From contig CAMPDV010000427.1 in NCBI GenBank assembly GCA_946699065.1, positions 186,001 through 250,000 on the forward strand: 64,000 bases of DNA, given 5' to 3'. Shown one piece after another: positions 38,563 to 52,029 of the stretch (the stretch's first letter is position 1; each line of letters opens with the position of its first letter). The translations under genes were made by a program, and so were the position numbers. This DNA is from Loxodes magnus. Its lineage: Eukaryota > Ciliophora > Karyorelictea > Loxodida > Loxodidae. The notes below the pieces were generated by a model. That model had not been told where the DNA came from, did not search any database, and saw only the letters and a program-made list of their open reading frames with translations.

Positions 38563-40179
38563 ATAAGAATTACTAAACTTACAAACTTATTCTTACTAGT
38601 GATAATGATATAACTGCTGCTAAGCATTTTAAATTATAGTAATTAGTTAGTTATTTAATTTGAGGATTTCTAATTAAATAAAATTATATTTTACAATTTA
38701 GAATAAACTAATTTAAATATAACATATCGAGAGATCTATATTTGAACCATTGCTATTTAAAATATTTTTCTTAAATGACTGAAATTTATAATTCTTATTG
38801 AGAAAATTTGTATAAAATTAAAAATTTTACTTAAAAGAAGCAGGTTTCTATCTAGTTAAAATTTAGGTATATTAAAAGCAAATCATATAGAAGGGACTTT
38901 ATATATATTTACAAATTTCCTGCTAAAATATAAACGCAAAAAATTAAAATTTTTAAAAGCTAAAATTTATATCTCATATACAGAAATAATTATGTATATG
39001 GTAAATTTAGGTTATGAACTAAATTAGAAAATTTTAATCGATAAAGTTTTCAATATTTATATTCTCAATAAATATTAGAAATTTCAAAGATTATAAATAT
39101 GATTTTAAAATTTAATCTAAAATTCAAAAACTTTAGCAGATAATAATGGGATATTATTAGATACACAATGCTATTGCACAAAATTTAATATAATAGTGCA
39201 ATATTTGAACAATATTTTGTTTTTTTTAAATTTGATTTAAATGAAAATTAAAAGATGTTATTTGTTAAAAATTCATATAAACGGAGTATAGAGAAAATAT
39301 TAGATTTATTTTGAAAAAGATTGCTAGTAGAAAAAACAAGTAATAATGCTTTCAAAAGAGATAGTAGAGAGCAATTTTTAATTTTTAAGTTTTATTTTCT
39401 GAAAAGGTGTAATAAGAAGAGAAAAGTGAGTATAGAGAAATTGATAAGATTTATTTCGAAAAAAGTATGCTAATAGAAAAAGCTTGTGATATTTTTTTGA
39501 AAAGAGCTAGCTAAAATCAGGTTTTAAGTTTTTTAGTTTGTTTAAAGGTGTAAATATTGGAGAGAAGAGTGAGTTTAAAGTAGATAATAAAATTTATGAA
39601 AAAAATAAAGTTAGTTGAAAAATCGAGGGATAGTGCTTAGAAATGAGTAAGTGGAGAGCAATTTTTAAGTTTTAAAACAAGATAAAAAGTTATTTATAAT
39701 ATCTATAACAGAAGATAATAATCAAAGTAATTGTAATGTAAAAAACAAATTAATTAACTAATTTGATTGCTTTACCAAGATTTTATTGAGTTTTAGCATC
39801 AATATAATAAATTAACTAAATCACATTTAAGAATCTAATAAATGTGAGTTCAATAGATAAAATGTAATTGTTTTAGAAATTTAATTGAACTTAAAATAAT
39901 TATTTTTTCTTCTAAAAGCCAATAAAAGAGTTAATACAAATAAGCAAATTTTTTGATGTTTTTAATTGGAATTTAAATTAAATTTAAGATATTAATTATA
40001 TATTCCTAATAGGAAAATGAATAAAATTATAATAGAGTTATTATAACTAATGGTAATAGTAAAATAATAATAAAAAAGAGTATGAACGAATAATTGACTA
40101 TTTCATTCTATCTGTTTATTAATTTTAAATAGATTTTTTACAATTAATTTGGATAATTAATTAATAAAATATATTAAAA
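38563..40179. other. AT-rich, no gene seen
   Basis: Contains near-repeats of AGTTTTTTAGTTTG/AAGTTTTATTTTCTG-AAAAGGTGTAATA-type sequence around 39.36-39.66 kb, each preceded by GAGAGCAATTTTTAA-like text. Possibly three diverged tandem copies. No gene seen. Confidence 0.35.
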
Positions 40180-40680
40180 AGTTAAGGAAAAACATAAAGA
40201 TCTTAAGAAAATGCTTAAATAATGTTTAAGTAGGCTAAATCCTAATAAACCAAAAAATTCATAATTAGATGAGTTTAACTTTAAATAAAAACAGCAATTT
40301 ATTAAAAATTGGGAAAATAAAGTTTTTGATATACACTCAAAACCGAGTAAGATATATTTTGACTTCTTAAACAAAAAAATAGATGGAATATTTAGAAATA
40401 AACTTTTATCTTTAATTAAGAATAAAGTCATTTATAAAATATGCCTATTTTTACATGATTAGAAATTAAAAAGATTATATCTTAATTTGCAAATAATACA
40501 GCCACAGGTGATGATGGTCTAAAAGCTGAAATTATTAAATATGGAGATTAAGATTTCATTCAAAATTACTAAAAACGCGTCTTGAGATGTTTAAGCTACA
40601 AGATAATTTTTTTGAAGAGCTCTGGAAGAAAAAACAGAAACAGTTGACCAATATAATAAATAAAAATATAAGATAGTAAA
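40180..40680 (+). pseudogene. non-LTR retrotransposon fragment: linker and RT start
   Basis: The plus strand reads KVKEKHKDLKKMLKQCLSRL, NFKQKQQFIKNWENKVFDIH, then after a frameshift near 40480 NNTATGDDGLKAEIIKYGDQ. The second block matches the linker and the third the first RT block (NGKAAGPYGIKGEHIKYAGE) of the 28-kb element. The copy stops shortly after. The 85-residue minus-strand ORF at 40174-40431 is its shadow. Confidence 0.65.
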
Positions 40681-42674
40681 AGAAAAAGAAGAGCCTTGAT
40701 TGATACTTACAAACTTTTATTTCTCAACATATTTGTAATATTTATGGCCTAAGTTATATCTATTGAACTATATTTTAGTGTTCTCACATATTGAAACTAT
40801 TATATTTTAATTGATTAATTAAAAAATTAACTAATTTTACATTAATCAATTTTTTCATTTTTATAATATTAAGCAAAAATTGTTTAAACAAGTATTGTTC
40901 TAATGTCATTTAAAGTAAATTTTTAACTAAAAAATTTAAAATTAATGCTAATAGGAAATAAAATTAATTTTAAACCAAATCTAAAAACAGAATTATATTA
41001 CAGGGTAAAAAACTAAACTAAAATTATTTGCCTTTTTATAGATTATATTTAGCTGAACTTATAAATTTAATGACTTAATTAAAATTTATATTGGTTTGTC
41101 TACTTATAATAAATAAATGCTTGAAAATTTTCGAAATAAAATTTATGAGATAGATCGAGAATAAAAAAGTATGAAATGTATGCAAAAAATTATAAAATAA
41201 ATGATAAAATAGGTTAAGATTGTGACATCTTAAAATGATTTATAAGGTAGCAACTAAGTCAATAAAATAAATAAAAAATGTTATTAAAAGCTTTAATTAA
41301 TTAATTAATAGAAAAAGATGCTATTAATTTTAAATTTCTCGCAATATTAGAATTTTTAAAATGAATTATTATCTAAAGATATATATTACATATTTTTTAA
41401 TATTATTCACTAATTCTTTTCTGATGATAAAGCTAATTTTTTGAAACTTTTTAAAAATTAAATTAAATTAAAAAGATCCCTAAGTTATATATTAATATAT
41501 AGATTAAAATCCTAAAGGAAAAATTATAATATATCTTGCTTTATTATCATTTTGACTGATTAACAATGATTGAAAAGATTTAAAATAAATCTGTTATTAA
41601 AACTCATTTAGTAGTCTAAAGTTTTAAATATTAAATGTTTTAATTTCTAAGACATCTTTATCTTTTATATTCTTTTAGCTATTATAATTTGAAAACCTTC
41701 AAAATAAATTTATGAAGTTGGCTTTTTATTTAATAGATTAAAAGCAAATTTAACTTCTCCTTGAGGTAATTAACTGAATAAGTTTTTTAATTACTTAAAA
41801 ATAGCTCACAATTAATTTAGCCTTTTAAACATAAAATTTTAAAGTTAAATATAATTTTAATACTTTAATATATCTTTGTAGTATACAATTTATTAAATAT
41901 CAGCTTATAATTTTATAATTTAGTTTTTATTGTATAAATAAATATTTAAATTATTTTACTATAATTTATTGGAATGCTTTATTAATTTTAAACACTTAAA
42001 TAAGTTAAAAATTAAATTTTATATTTTGAATGATTAAATAATTACAAGTTAGTTTATTATTATTGATTCTATCTTAAAGATTATTAAAAAGACCCATCGT
42101 TTTAAAAAATAAAAAATGCTAATTTAGTTGCTTTTTGCTTTTTTTATAAATATTGTGACTGTTTTTAGATTATTACTAAGATTACTTAATTTACAATTTA
42201 ATTATTTAAAATTATTAAATTAATATTAATTAAAATAGTTTAGCTTCTTTTTGGATAATAAAAATTGAATCTTTAAATTTAACTTGTTGTCTCAATCACG
42301 TAAATCGTTGAATAATAAGTTATTAGAGAGTAAAATAATTTTGAATAAATTCGATTCCGCGTTAGTAACGACTTCAATATGATTATCAACCCTAAACAAA
42401 GTTCCTGATACTAATTTTAACTCTAGAAATTATAAAAAATATAATGTAACTTTATAAAGATGCTAAAATTGATTAACTATTAAATCTTAAATTATTTCTT
42501 AAATATTTTTTATAACTAATCGGAAATAATTTATTTAGTTATTAATAGTTTAATTAAAAAAATTATAAATTTAATATTTTTTAATTTATTATTCCAGTAT
42601 TAAACTTATTGTTATATGCTTTTTAGAATATTTAAATTTCTAGTAAAATTAGATCACCAAACATAAACAAATTT
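40681..42674. other. AT-rich, no gene seen
   Basis: No protein-like frame on either strand. Confidence 0.45.
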
Positions 42675-43613
42675 TCAATTTTTAATGGATTTATATTGTT
42701 TAGCAGTGACATTCAAGGTTACCGATTAAAATAAGTTTTAAACTTTGAATTTTCTTGCTTGAATCTAGTCTTAACATTATTGAATCTCTTGTCTTTCTTC
42801 TAATGCCTTATTTAGTTCTAGTTTCTTCTCCAAGTTTTCCAGTTCGAGATTCAATTTTTTCGGTAAATTTCTCCATTTTCTCTATATCAGATTTAGTTTT
42901 CTTTCTCCTTATTGATAATTGGAGTTATTTCTTTCAAGATTCTTCTTAATTTTCTGGAAAGTTGCACATTGTCTTCATAGTTGTCATTAGCTCTTGCAAT
43001 AATAACACATTTTTCTCGCCTTGGGTATTTGCTGCTTTTCCAACTTAGAGGTCTTTTCTAATTCCATCTTATCGGAATTTAGATTCTAGTCCAGAAAAAC
43101 TGCTGGTTTTGCAATATGTTTTTGATCTATTGTCTCTAATATTGAATCTTCATCACTTAGGAGTTCGTCTAACTGAATTACTCTTGCTACTAATTCCAAG
43201 ATCGTCAAGTTCTTCTCCTAGTTAGGCATCCTGAGGTCTAGAGTATCTTGTAGTCTATGCTGAATCTGTTCGGCTAGCTTCTCGTTATCCTTCCTTAGCT
43301 TTCTAACTTCTTTCTGGAGGTTTAATACCATTTTGATGAACTACTCCATGTTCATCTGGCCAGAAGGTTTAAATTCATAAACCTCTTGATGTGGGGCAGA
43401 CTTCATCTGCTTACTAAGTTTTTCTTCCAACATAGGTGTTTCCACATGTGTTATTTTCTGGTCTTACTTTCGTTCCCTATAGTTGGCATGTTTCCCAGAT
43501 TATTAAGAAAAAGGTTAGGATTATTGAGAAAATGACTATCGAGAATTAGCTTCCAGTTTCCTCTCTTACTGCAAGGAGGTAGTTTAGAAACCCTTTTTGA
43601 AGCTTTATTCCAT
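42675..43613 (-). CDS. ORF1/gag-like protein, family A, intact 312 residues
   Basis: ATG 43613 to TGA 42677-42675: 313 codons in one frame with only two internal TGA, both within the zinc-knuckle region. Order: MEQSFKKGFQTTSLQQERKL, a Gln/Ser-rich segment, YEFKPSGQMNMEQFIKMVLN, a coiled coil (LQKEVRKLRKDNEKLAEQIQ), an acidic segment (LDELLSDEDSILETI), the knuckle CYYCKSQWQLWRQC, and a second helical region. The knuckle keeps three Cys, but His is Gln and the usual Gly is Trp (TGA). Homologous to 35460-36457 and 55346-55803. No RT nearby. Likely an RNA-binding ORF1 protein of a retroelement, or a co-opted derivative. Confidence 0.8.
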
Positions 43614-45167
43614 TTTTATAAAAAGTTTAGATAGCAAATTAAAAGATATATGAAATAAATAAAAATTAATTTAGAATATACTATCAATCTATAATTACTT
43701 AAAATAAGCCAAAATTAAATAATTAATTTTTTAATTGAATGAATATTAAGTTACTTAGCAACCATGAAAAAATTAGAAATCTAATAAAATATAAGTTTTG
43801 TATTTTATATTAGAAAGGAAATTGCTAATTTAATAAATTTATGGAAATATTAATTAAAAAAGAATTTTGGATATTTCCTTTTTTAAATATAAAGATTCTT
43901 TTCTTTGATCTTTTTAATTAATTTCTGAGAGTATTTATTTCTATTCATAATTTTGCTTAAATAGATTAATAAATATTATTTTATTCATTTTGATAGTTTG
44001 GGATATATTGTCAATCAATCATCTTTTTAATTTTTAAATACTATAATTTATTTGGTACATTTCATATTGATTTTCTTGCTTGATTATTTATTCTATCGTA
44101 CTATTTCTTCCTATTTAGCAACATGAAAAGCATTTAAGTAATATTAATTTTACTTTACTTAAAGTTCTTAAATTATAAGTTTTTACAGTTAATGGCATAT
44201 TTAATTTTTATGTGTTCTTTACAATAATTAATAAAAAAATAATTAATACTTTTAAGATATTTATTGTTAGACATTGCTAAACATTTTATTTGAATAATAA
44301 AAACCTTAAAATTAGACAATATTAAATTATATTAAAGAAGTTGCTAAAGGTTATTATAAATAAAGCCTTACTCAGTATATTGTATTGAACATATATAAAT
44401 AATAAAATTTAAAACTATGTAAATAGCTTAAGTTTATTATTCTTCGTAGATAAAATAAGTTTAACTAATTTAATTAATTAAAATATTTAAACAATATAGT
44501 TTTACTTTTAAAATGAGTAAATCATATAAATATAACTAGATTAAGGATTTAGTAACTTCTTTTCCCTATTTCTTTAATAAATCAAGGAAGAGATACTGAA
44601 ATTAACTTAATTTTTACTCAAAAGTTTCATTCACTTTATTTCCTTTATTACAATGGGCTTGCGAAGAAATTATAATCTTGCCAATCCCAAAGTTTATTTG
44701 GCTTAATGAATGAAAAACTTTGATAAATAATCTCAGGTTGTCATGAACAATGATATAATATATTTATGAAGTAATAACTTTTTAATTTTATTAAGAGTAA
44801 TTTAAACTAAAAAACTAAAAAAGTTAAAAAACGTTATATTTTAAGAACAAAGAGATAATGCTTATTTTTTAAAATCTTTACAATGGAAAAAACTTGAATT
44901 TAAGTATAATAGATTGCTTTGAAAGGATATATTATTTTTTAATAGAGATGCAGCAAATTTTTGAGCTTGACTATGCTTATCAGCTAAAATTTTTATTTTT
45001 ATAAAATTTTAAAATATTTGAGATGATGAAAGTTACAAAGAATCAAATTATTTAATTTAGTCATCTTTCAAAGTTAACTGTGAAGTTAAAATTTAATTTA
45101 ATTTCTATTAAAAAAAACTAAAAATATAACATACTTTGGATATATAATAAGTTAACATTTTTTATTT
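43614..45167. other. AT-rich, no gene seen
   Basis: No sustained protein-like frame. Confidence 0.45.
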
Positions 45168-46181
45168 AATGCTTTAATTATGAATGGAACTTTGCTATAG
45201 CTTGTAAAATATAGAAATATTTCACCATAAAATTTAAAATAAATATTTCGATCTTTTATACTATCGAAAGCTGAATATGGATCGGAAATAATACCATGAA
45301 CTATCCTAAAAGGAATAAAGAAAATAAAAAAAGATATAAATACTAGTCAGAGAAAAGTATCAAGATATGCACTTTAGAGTCTTAATTCTTCCTTTAACGA
45401 ATCTTGCTTCATAGATTTGAATTGACTTCCATTTGAATATTATATATCTATGAGATACTTTAAATTTTATCTCAAATTACTATAAGAAAGTGAAACAAAT
45501 CCTAATTCTGATATAGCTTTCCTCTTTAATAAAACAAAAAACAGTAATCTTAATTATTTTAAGAAATTATAGAAACTATCCTAGCATTTTTAAATTGATT
45601 ATTTGGATGTTAAAGAAAGCAAAGAATTCTTACGATTAGCTTAAAATAAAATAAGACAAAAATTTTATTAAGATTCAATAAGAAGAATGAACTTAATGCC
45701 TACAGCATGTTTATATTTAGATGAAATTGACAATAACACCTCATAATTCCCAATTTACATTTACTCTGATCTTAACAAACATATGGTAAGAGAAATTGTA
45801 TCGATTTATAAGCTTAGAACATTTTCCTATAACTTCTAATAGGATTTGCTGTAAAGGCATTATAACATTTAAAGTTCTGAAACATGTTCTTGAGGAGACC
45901 TTGATACTTTTAAACATATTCCAACATGTGAGGTCTTGAAAGAGTTAATTGAAGAATTTAAAGACTTAAAAAATAATGATTTATAAAATTATTAACCTAT
46001 AACCATAAATATTTAAATGAGAACTTTACAAGTATTCAGTAGCTCAAGAAAATTTACCTTAGAATCAAGATTTTTCATAAAAAACTGCTCAGAAGAAGAA
46101 TATAAATCATTGAGTAAAAAGATATGTTTGAAAAAGAACTTCTATTAAAAAAGTGAAATTAAATCAACACATTAACTGTGA
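45168..46181 (+). CDS. non-LTR retrotransposon C-terminal half, intact frame
   Basis: A single frame of 338 codons ends at TGA 46179-46181. It starts inside the post-RT region (YRNISPQNLKQIFRSFILSK, AEYGSEIIPWTI) and continues FNESCFIDLNWLPFEYYISM and MNLMPTACLYLDEID. It then reads REIVSIYKLRTFSYNF and the Cys/His cluster CSWGDLDTFKHIPTC. TGA codes Trp in IIPWTI, DLNWLPF and CSWG. Aligns end to end with the 29-30 kb part of the large element and shows where that copy is frameshifted. The RT core is absent: a 5'-truncated insertion. No promoter or start codon belongs to it. Confidence 0.85.
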
Positions 46182-46689
46182 AATGAAGAGTTAGAATAAA
46201 ATTTAATACAAGAGTAGAAAAGTTGAGAGAGGGCTCAAAATTCATACTTTTTTGATTACTATAAATAATATAGTATAGACATTTTTAGTAAATTTAAATT
46301 TAATGCTTTAATTATTTATAATATAACTCTATTTCTTAGAAGTTCATATAAAAAATTATATTTTAGTTAAAATAATTTTAAATAAATAATTGTGAAATGC
46401 ATAATTTTAAAAAATTAAAATAAAACTAAAAAATATTCTCAAAGAAATAATGTTTTCACTTTAAATTAACTAAAATCAATAATGAGTAAAAGTAAGAAAA
46501 TATTGTGATTTTTAAATAATTAATATTTTTATGAGAAAAGTAATATTTTCTTATTTTAATTTACGATTTATGAAATAATTTACATTAAAAAATTAAACTA
46601 TGCTAAAAAGAATATAAATTCTCTAATATTATATAATTAAATTTTTAAATAAGAAGGTATAACTTTCAACTGAGAGTGACAAAAACTCT
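46182..46689. other. AT-rich, no gene seen
   Basis: 3' flank of the retrotransposon fragment; no frame. Confidence 0.45.
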
Positions 46690-47030
46690 CGTACCTTTAA
46701 ATATCATTTTTTTGAAGAAGTGAGGAAGAATCTTGGAAGAAATCAAGCAAGATCTAAAGTATTGATTAGCGTTTAAGATGTAAGATTCAGATATTAAGAT
46801 CTCTAAAAAATAAGGAAAATTAGAATAAAGCAATGATGAAAGAAAAGTATTTTTTTAAGTAGCATTTCAACCACGGCCCTATGCAAGACAAAATTTTCAA
46901 GAAAATGCTAGCAATGAAGGAGTATTTCATTTAAGAGTTTTTAAATATGTTAAACTTTACTAAAAGAACTGCAAGCCATTGAGATGCTGCGCGCCCTATT
47001 ATCAAATAGTTTTTAATACATAAATAAATT
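46690..47030 (+). other. GC-raised stretch, possible coding remnant
   Basis: Stands out from its surroundings in GC. One plus frame reads KLEQSNDERKVFFQVAFQPR then YARQNFQENASNEGVFHLRV; another reads EEVRKNLGRNQARSKVLISV. Unrecognised; possibly an ORF1-type remnant. Confidence 0.3.
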
Positions 47031-48632
47031 TTTTGATTTTTAATGTTTTTCTTTACATCTAAATTTAAAAGTCCTAAATTTATCATATTTGAATCTTTAA
47101 TTACCTTTTTTATATATTTTTCATTTATAAAAGAAATTAAGATATTTATCTTGTTATTTAAAATATTAAAAATATACTATTTAATGAAGCAGAAAAATTG
47201 CAATAATTAAATAAATATAAATCTTAGTAACCTATATATGCTAATTAAAATATTTAATAAGATAATAAATTTAGAATAATGTAAGGTTTGAAATGGAATT
47301 ATAAGCATGAAAAATAGTAAATAAAACAAAAAGTGATACTTAAGAATATTTCTATAATGATATTAAATATTAAAACTAATCAAAATTATGTATTAATAAA
47401 TATAATACATTTTTTATAAACATTTCAAAATTTATTTATATTAATAAGTATGAAATTATACTTAAAAATTAGGTATTATAAAATAAAAAATATTAATAAT
47501 AAACTGAAATTATTAATATTCCATTCAATTATTTTAAAACTTAATTACAAAAATTTTATTTCGTTTATAGCAAAAAGTGAATAACTATTCAATATATTTC
47601 TAAATTAAAGATCCAAAATAACTAATTTAAATAAAATTTATTAACTATATTATCTTAAGTTTCCTTTCATATGTTAATAAAATAAAAATATATTAAAATG
47701 GACTAAAATTATAAAGCTAAATTAAAAATAACAAGATTTTCTTATTTTTAAGGAAATTATATCTTATTTTTTTAAACTAAACAAGATAATTTTAACTTAT
47801 ATTATTTAAAAAATGAATAATTTATGCAGAGTAAATAAAAATTGTCTTTTTTTTTAAAAACAAAATTATATTTTCAAAAATAAAAATTTTTAAATGAAAG
47901 GGATAGTTTTCTCAGAATTATAGTCATTAATAGTAAAAAATTAATATTTTTTTACAACTTTTAAAAATATAAAAGTGATAAAACTTAAAAATTTTTTAAG
48001 TAGTATAGACTGTTTTAATTATTAGAAATGATAAAAATTTATAATAATTTTATAAGCAATTTTAATCGTATAAAATACATAAAAGTTAACTGATTTATTT
48101 ATCTAAATTATAAATAGAATGAACATATCTGATGTTTGATTCCTTAAAATTATAAAAATTTAAATCCAGAATATCTAAAATTATTTATTTTTTTAATTAT
48201 TAAGGTAGTATAAAGTTTCATTGTGAGAATAGTAAAGATATTTAAGTGAATCTAAAAAATTGGTTTATTATACATTCAAATTTTTTTATAAAAAAGCAAA
48301 ACTGCTATAATAAAACTATTATGATATAATATTATAGATTATAAGATAATAAAATAATTAATAAACTGATATAGATGAAGATAAAAAGTAAATTACTACC
48401 TTTATTTATATAAAAATGAATATTATTAATAGTTAATAATTGTTTGCAAAATATTTTAGTAGTTTTTAATTATTTTTAATAATAATGCCAACTAATTTTT
48501 CATATGTATTTCTTTATTTAAAGTACTAACAAATTTTAATCCATAAATTTCAGCTTAAAAAAAGAAAAAGAAATTGCATTCGATAAAACTTCTTCACTAT
48601 CTCTTCACAAAATAAAAAAGAGAAGAAACGTG
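47031..48632. other. AT-rich, no gene seen
   Basis: No protein-like frame. Confidence 0.45.
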
Positions 48633-49265
48633 ATGTCATTTATTCTATCCACAAGTCTTAGCTTAAAATAAACCCAAATTTTTGACAGCAAATAGCTTTG
48701 AGCTTAATCTTCACCTAAAATTTCTAATGATAAGCAAATGACAGAAATAAACTCTTCAAACCATAAACACGGAAGAGAGATCTCGAAAACAACAAGAGAT
48801 AGTACTGCATATTAATTACAATCCTTTGACTTCAACTCCGAGCAATTTGATGTAACATAGCTTTCATTGATGGTTGTGAACCTTTAAGAAGTAATTTAAA
48901 GATAAACTTTAATAAAAATTAATATTCAAGCTGGAAGAAAATAATTAACTGGAAGAGGCCCATATAGACGACTATGAATGTTAAATTGATACATTCTTCA
49001 GCTTCCAATACCGCTAGGACAAGAACACAACCTAGCTGAAGATTTTAGTTGTGAAAAAAGAATAAGAAATTAAACTCCTAAAATAATCAAGAATGAAATA
49101 TCTGAATATTTGATCAATCCCAATAATTGTCGAACATTAATCTGTATCTCGGATGAGGCTAATTTCGATCGGGAAGAGAATCTTCTGCGGTGGAAGTTAA
49201 CAAAATCTATGTCGGAATTGTCTGAAGTACCAATAAAGCAACAGGATTTCTAATAGGTAAAGTGA
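48633..49265 (+). CDS. ORF1/gag-like protein, 210 residues, without clear knuckle
   Basis: ATG 48633 to TGA 49263-49265 in one frame. The segment SFDFNSEQFDVTQLSLMVVN then LQEVIQRQTLIKI aligns with EFNPSGQMSMEQLIKVVLNL then LQEEVKKLRKENTKL of family A, preceded by a Ser/Thr-rich part (HKHGREISKTTRDSTAY). After the helical block the sequence diverges (LPIPLGQEHNLAEDFSCEKR, NPNNCRTLICISDEANFDRE) and no CCHC knuckle is formed. Sequence to about 49440 keeps raised GC and may be the shifted 3' part. A standard-code ORF on the minus strand at 49250-49435 is a shadow. Confidence 0.55.
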
Positions 49266-50329
49266 TCAGAAAAAATCAAATTTATCAAGATTTTCTGCCA
49301 CAAGAATGGATGCATATAAAATGAGGAAGAAGGTGGAGCTATAACTAAGATCTTATAGAAATGGAGGATCGAAAACCTACAAAAATACTCGTGGATGGAA
49401 ACATGCAATCTTCCTTTTACTATATATTTTAACAAACATCAAGGAGTTTGAAGAACTGTACTCCTAATAGAGGGAAATTTCTTAAAAATGGAGAAATATT
49501 TAAAATAATTTATATAAAAAAAATATATATAAGCATTTCTTTTTTATATTAATTCTAGCATTTCTTAACAATAGCATAAAAATTGTAAAATAACTAATAA
49601 AGTTTAAAATTTAATTAAATAATTTTATATCTTTCTTTTTTTATATATTATTAAGCTGAAAAGCGAAAATTATATAAGCTAAATTAAAAATTTAATTTAG
49701 TTTTTTTATAGGAATTTTAAATTTTAACTATTTTTTTAAAACTTTTTTACTGAAATTAATTTGCTATTTTAGTTTATGAAAAATTTATAATTTCATTTTT
49801 TTAATTTTAATAGGATCAAATCCTTTAAAAATAGGTTTATTTAATTTAAAAGATTATTTTTAATAAATAATTTTTACTAATGACATATTAGCAAATGAAG
49901 AATAATTATTTCAATTTTTTCGATTTTTCTGCTTGCTAATCATATAAGAATATTTCTGATTAATTCTACAAGCATTTATAAATTTTTAATTGTCTGAAAA
50001 TCCTTATAAAGACTTTTTTGTAATATTTGTCTTAAATTTATACTATTATCATCCTTTTAATCATTGTAAACTATTTACTGAGATATGTTTTTATATCAAA
50101 AACATATGAGAATCTGTTTTTCTTAACTTTTTTAATTTCTAACTTTTAATCTTCTATACATTCCATATAAACATCTATATCAATATTATAACTATCTCAA
50201 AAATTGAAGATTTTTTTTCATCTTTTGTGATTTTTTTGCATTTTTTACAATATAAATAAAAGATAATCTATTAAAGTCGTTTAAGTGCAAGTAAATTTAT
50301 TACTATTATTATTATGAACTAAATGAAAA
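49266..50329. other. mostly AT-rich; first 180 bp may belong to the ORF1 above
   Basis: Apart from the GC-raised first 180 bp, no gene seen. Confidence 0.4.
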
Positions 50330-51130
50330 AAAAATTTAACATTCTCTGGGATCTCAACCAGGTACCTACCTATTATCATTTTCGTAATAAAGATGCGTAT
50401 TACGACCTTCTTGATTAAGTGGAAGGTAGCCACTGTTGATTCTTAATCTATCCAACAAATATTTTTCTCTTATAAATTCCTTTATGTAGTCCATAGTAAT
50501 TTAATCTAAGACATATCCATATTCTGTTTTGTTCTTTTTTGTTTTTTTTTCAAGTTATGCATTTCCTTAATAAATGAATTCTGATTTACAGTATCAACAT
50601 TGATTGAGTTCTTACATTGATTAATTTTTATAAATATCTTGCTTTCTATCTTTTCTAATCTTTTAATTATTCTGATTTTAAATTTATAATTCTGGAATTT
50701 CTTCTTTTTTATTTAAGGTAGAAAATTTTTTAATTCCATTATTGATTATTGGGCAAGTTTGATTAAGATTATCTTCATAATTATTCTTCCGTTACTAATC
50801 GATTTGAAATTAGTTATTTTCTTAAATTCGAAAATTTACTATCCTGAAATTAATATTACTCATAACTTCTCTTATTTATAAAAATTGATTATATATAGTT
50901 TCTTCGTATCGTAAAATTTTTTCTTCATTTGTTCGATTTAGTTTTAGATTATTTAATATATGTCATTTTTATTCTTCTACTTATTGCGTGCCAACAATCA
51001 CTTAACATTGGAAGAAATATTTAGCCTCTGATGCAATCATCTATTTTGATTTTTCTTTGCCGCCTTTCTCTTTGTTTTCCTATTTTAGTTTCTAGAAAAG
51101 TGAATAAAATATTTTCGTTTTTACACGCAA
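50330..51130 (-). pseudogene. ORF1-like protein, family A' (decayed)
   Basis: The minus strand aligns with the 53.3-54.1 kb gene: IFYSLFQKLKQENKEKGGKE at the start, LRYEETIYNQFLQIREVMSN in the middle, QCWYCKSE at the knuckle, and GIYKRKIFVGQ...WLPSTQ near the end. The first Trp of CWYC is TGA here and TGG in the 53-kb copy. The His and last Cys of the knuckle are lost, and several frame breaks occur. Confidence 0.6.
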
Positions 51131-52029
51131 TTTTCAATCTTTCTTGTAAATAAATATATGAACGAATTTATAAGAATTTAGAACGATTAAAAAAATCTAC
51201 ATCTATAATCTTTTAAAAGCAATCTTTTCCTCGAAGTTTAAAAGCTGAATTTTCGCTCGTAATTATAAAAAATTATTAAAAAATGTAAAAATTAAAATAA
51301 TAATATAATATTATTATTTATAAAATTAAATTTATTTAATTAGCAATATAAATTTTTTTTTTTAATTGAAATGTTAATAATTTTTTATTTAAAAAATGAA
51401 AATTTTAAAATTAATTTATTTTAATTGTAAGAATCTATGATTTTTTTAAGTTAAAATATCAAAATTATATATTAATTATTTATTTTCAAATTCTTAAATT
51501 TATTATATTTATTAAAAATCATAAAAAAATGCTGGAGTTATTATTTCACACAACATTTATTTAATTTAATGAATCTATTTATTTAATTTTTCTGTTTTTC
51601 AGAATGCCATATTTTTCTATATTAATTGTTTAAAAATATATTTTGAGTTTTTCTTTTCAAATTAGATAGTTGAAATGACTATCATTACCATTCTAGTTAT
51701 GATTATTTTAATATTAACTTTCTTTATAATTTCTTTATCAAAATTTTCACTTTTTTATAGTATTTATTCAAATTTAACTTGTTATTTTAGCTTTATTATT
51801 ATATCATTTTTATTTTATTAACAAAATTTTAATTGGAATTGCTTCATAATATATTTAAATTTTTTGTCTTTTACTTTATTTATTTAATATTAAAAAAATA
51901 ATTTTAATTTTTAGCATATTGAATAAGGTTTTCTAATATTTTAGAGTAATTTTAATTATAATATTTTAATTATAATGGTTCTAATTATTAAAAATTAAGT
52001 TCTTCATTGTGAGTTATTTCTTTTCTTTA
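51131..52029. other. AT-rich, no gene seen
   Basis: No protein-like frame. Confidence 0.45.
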
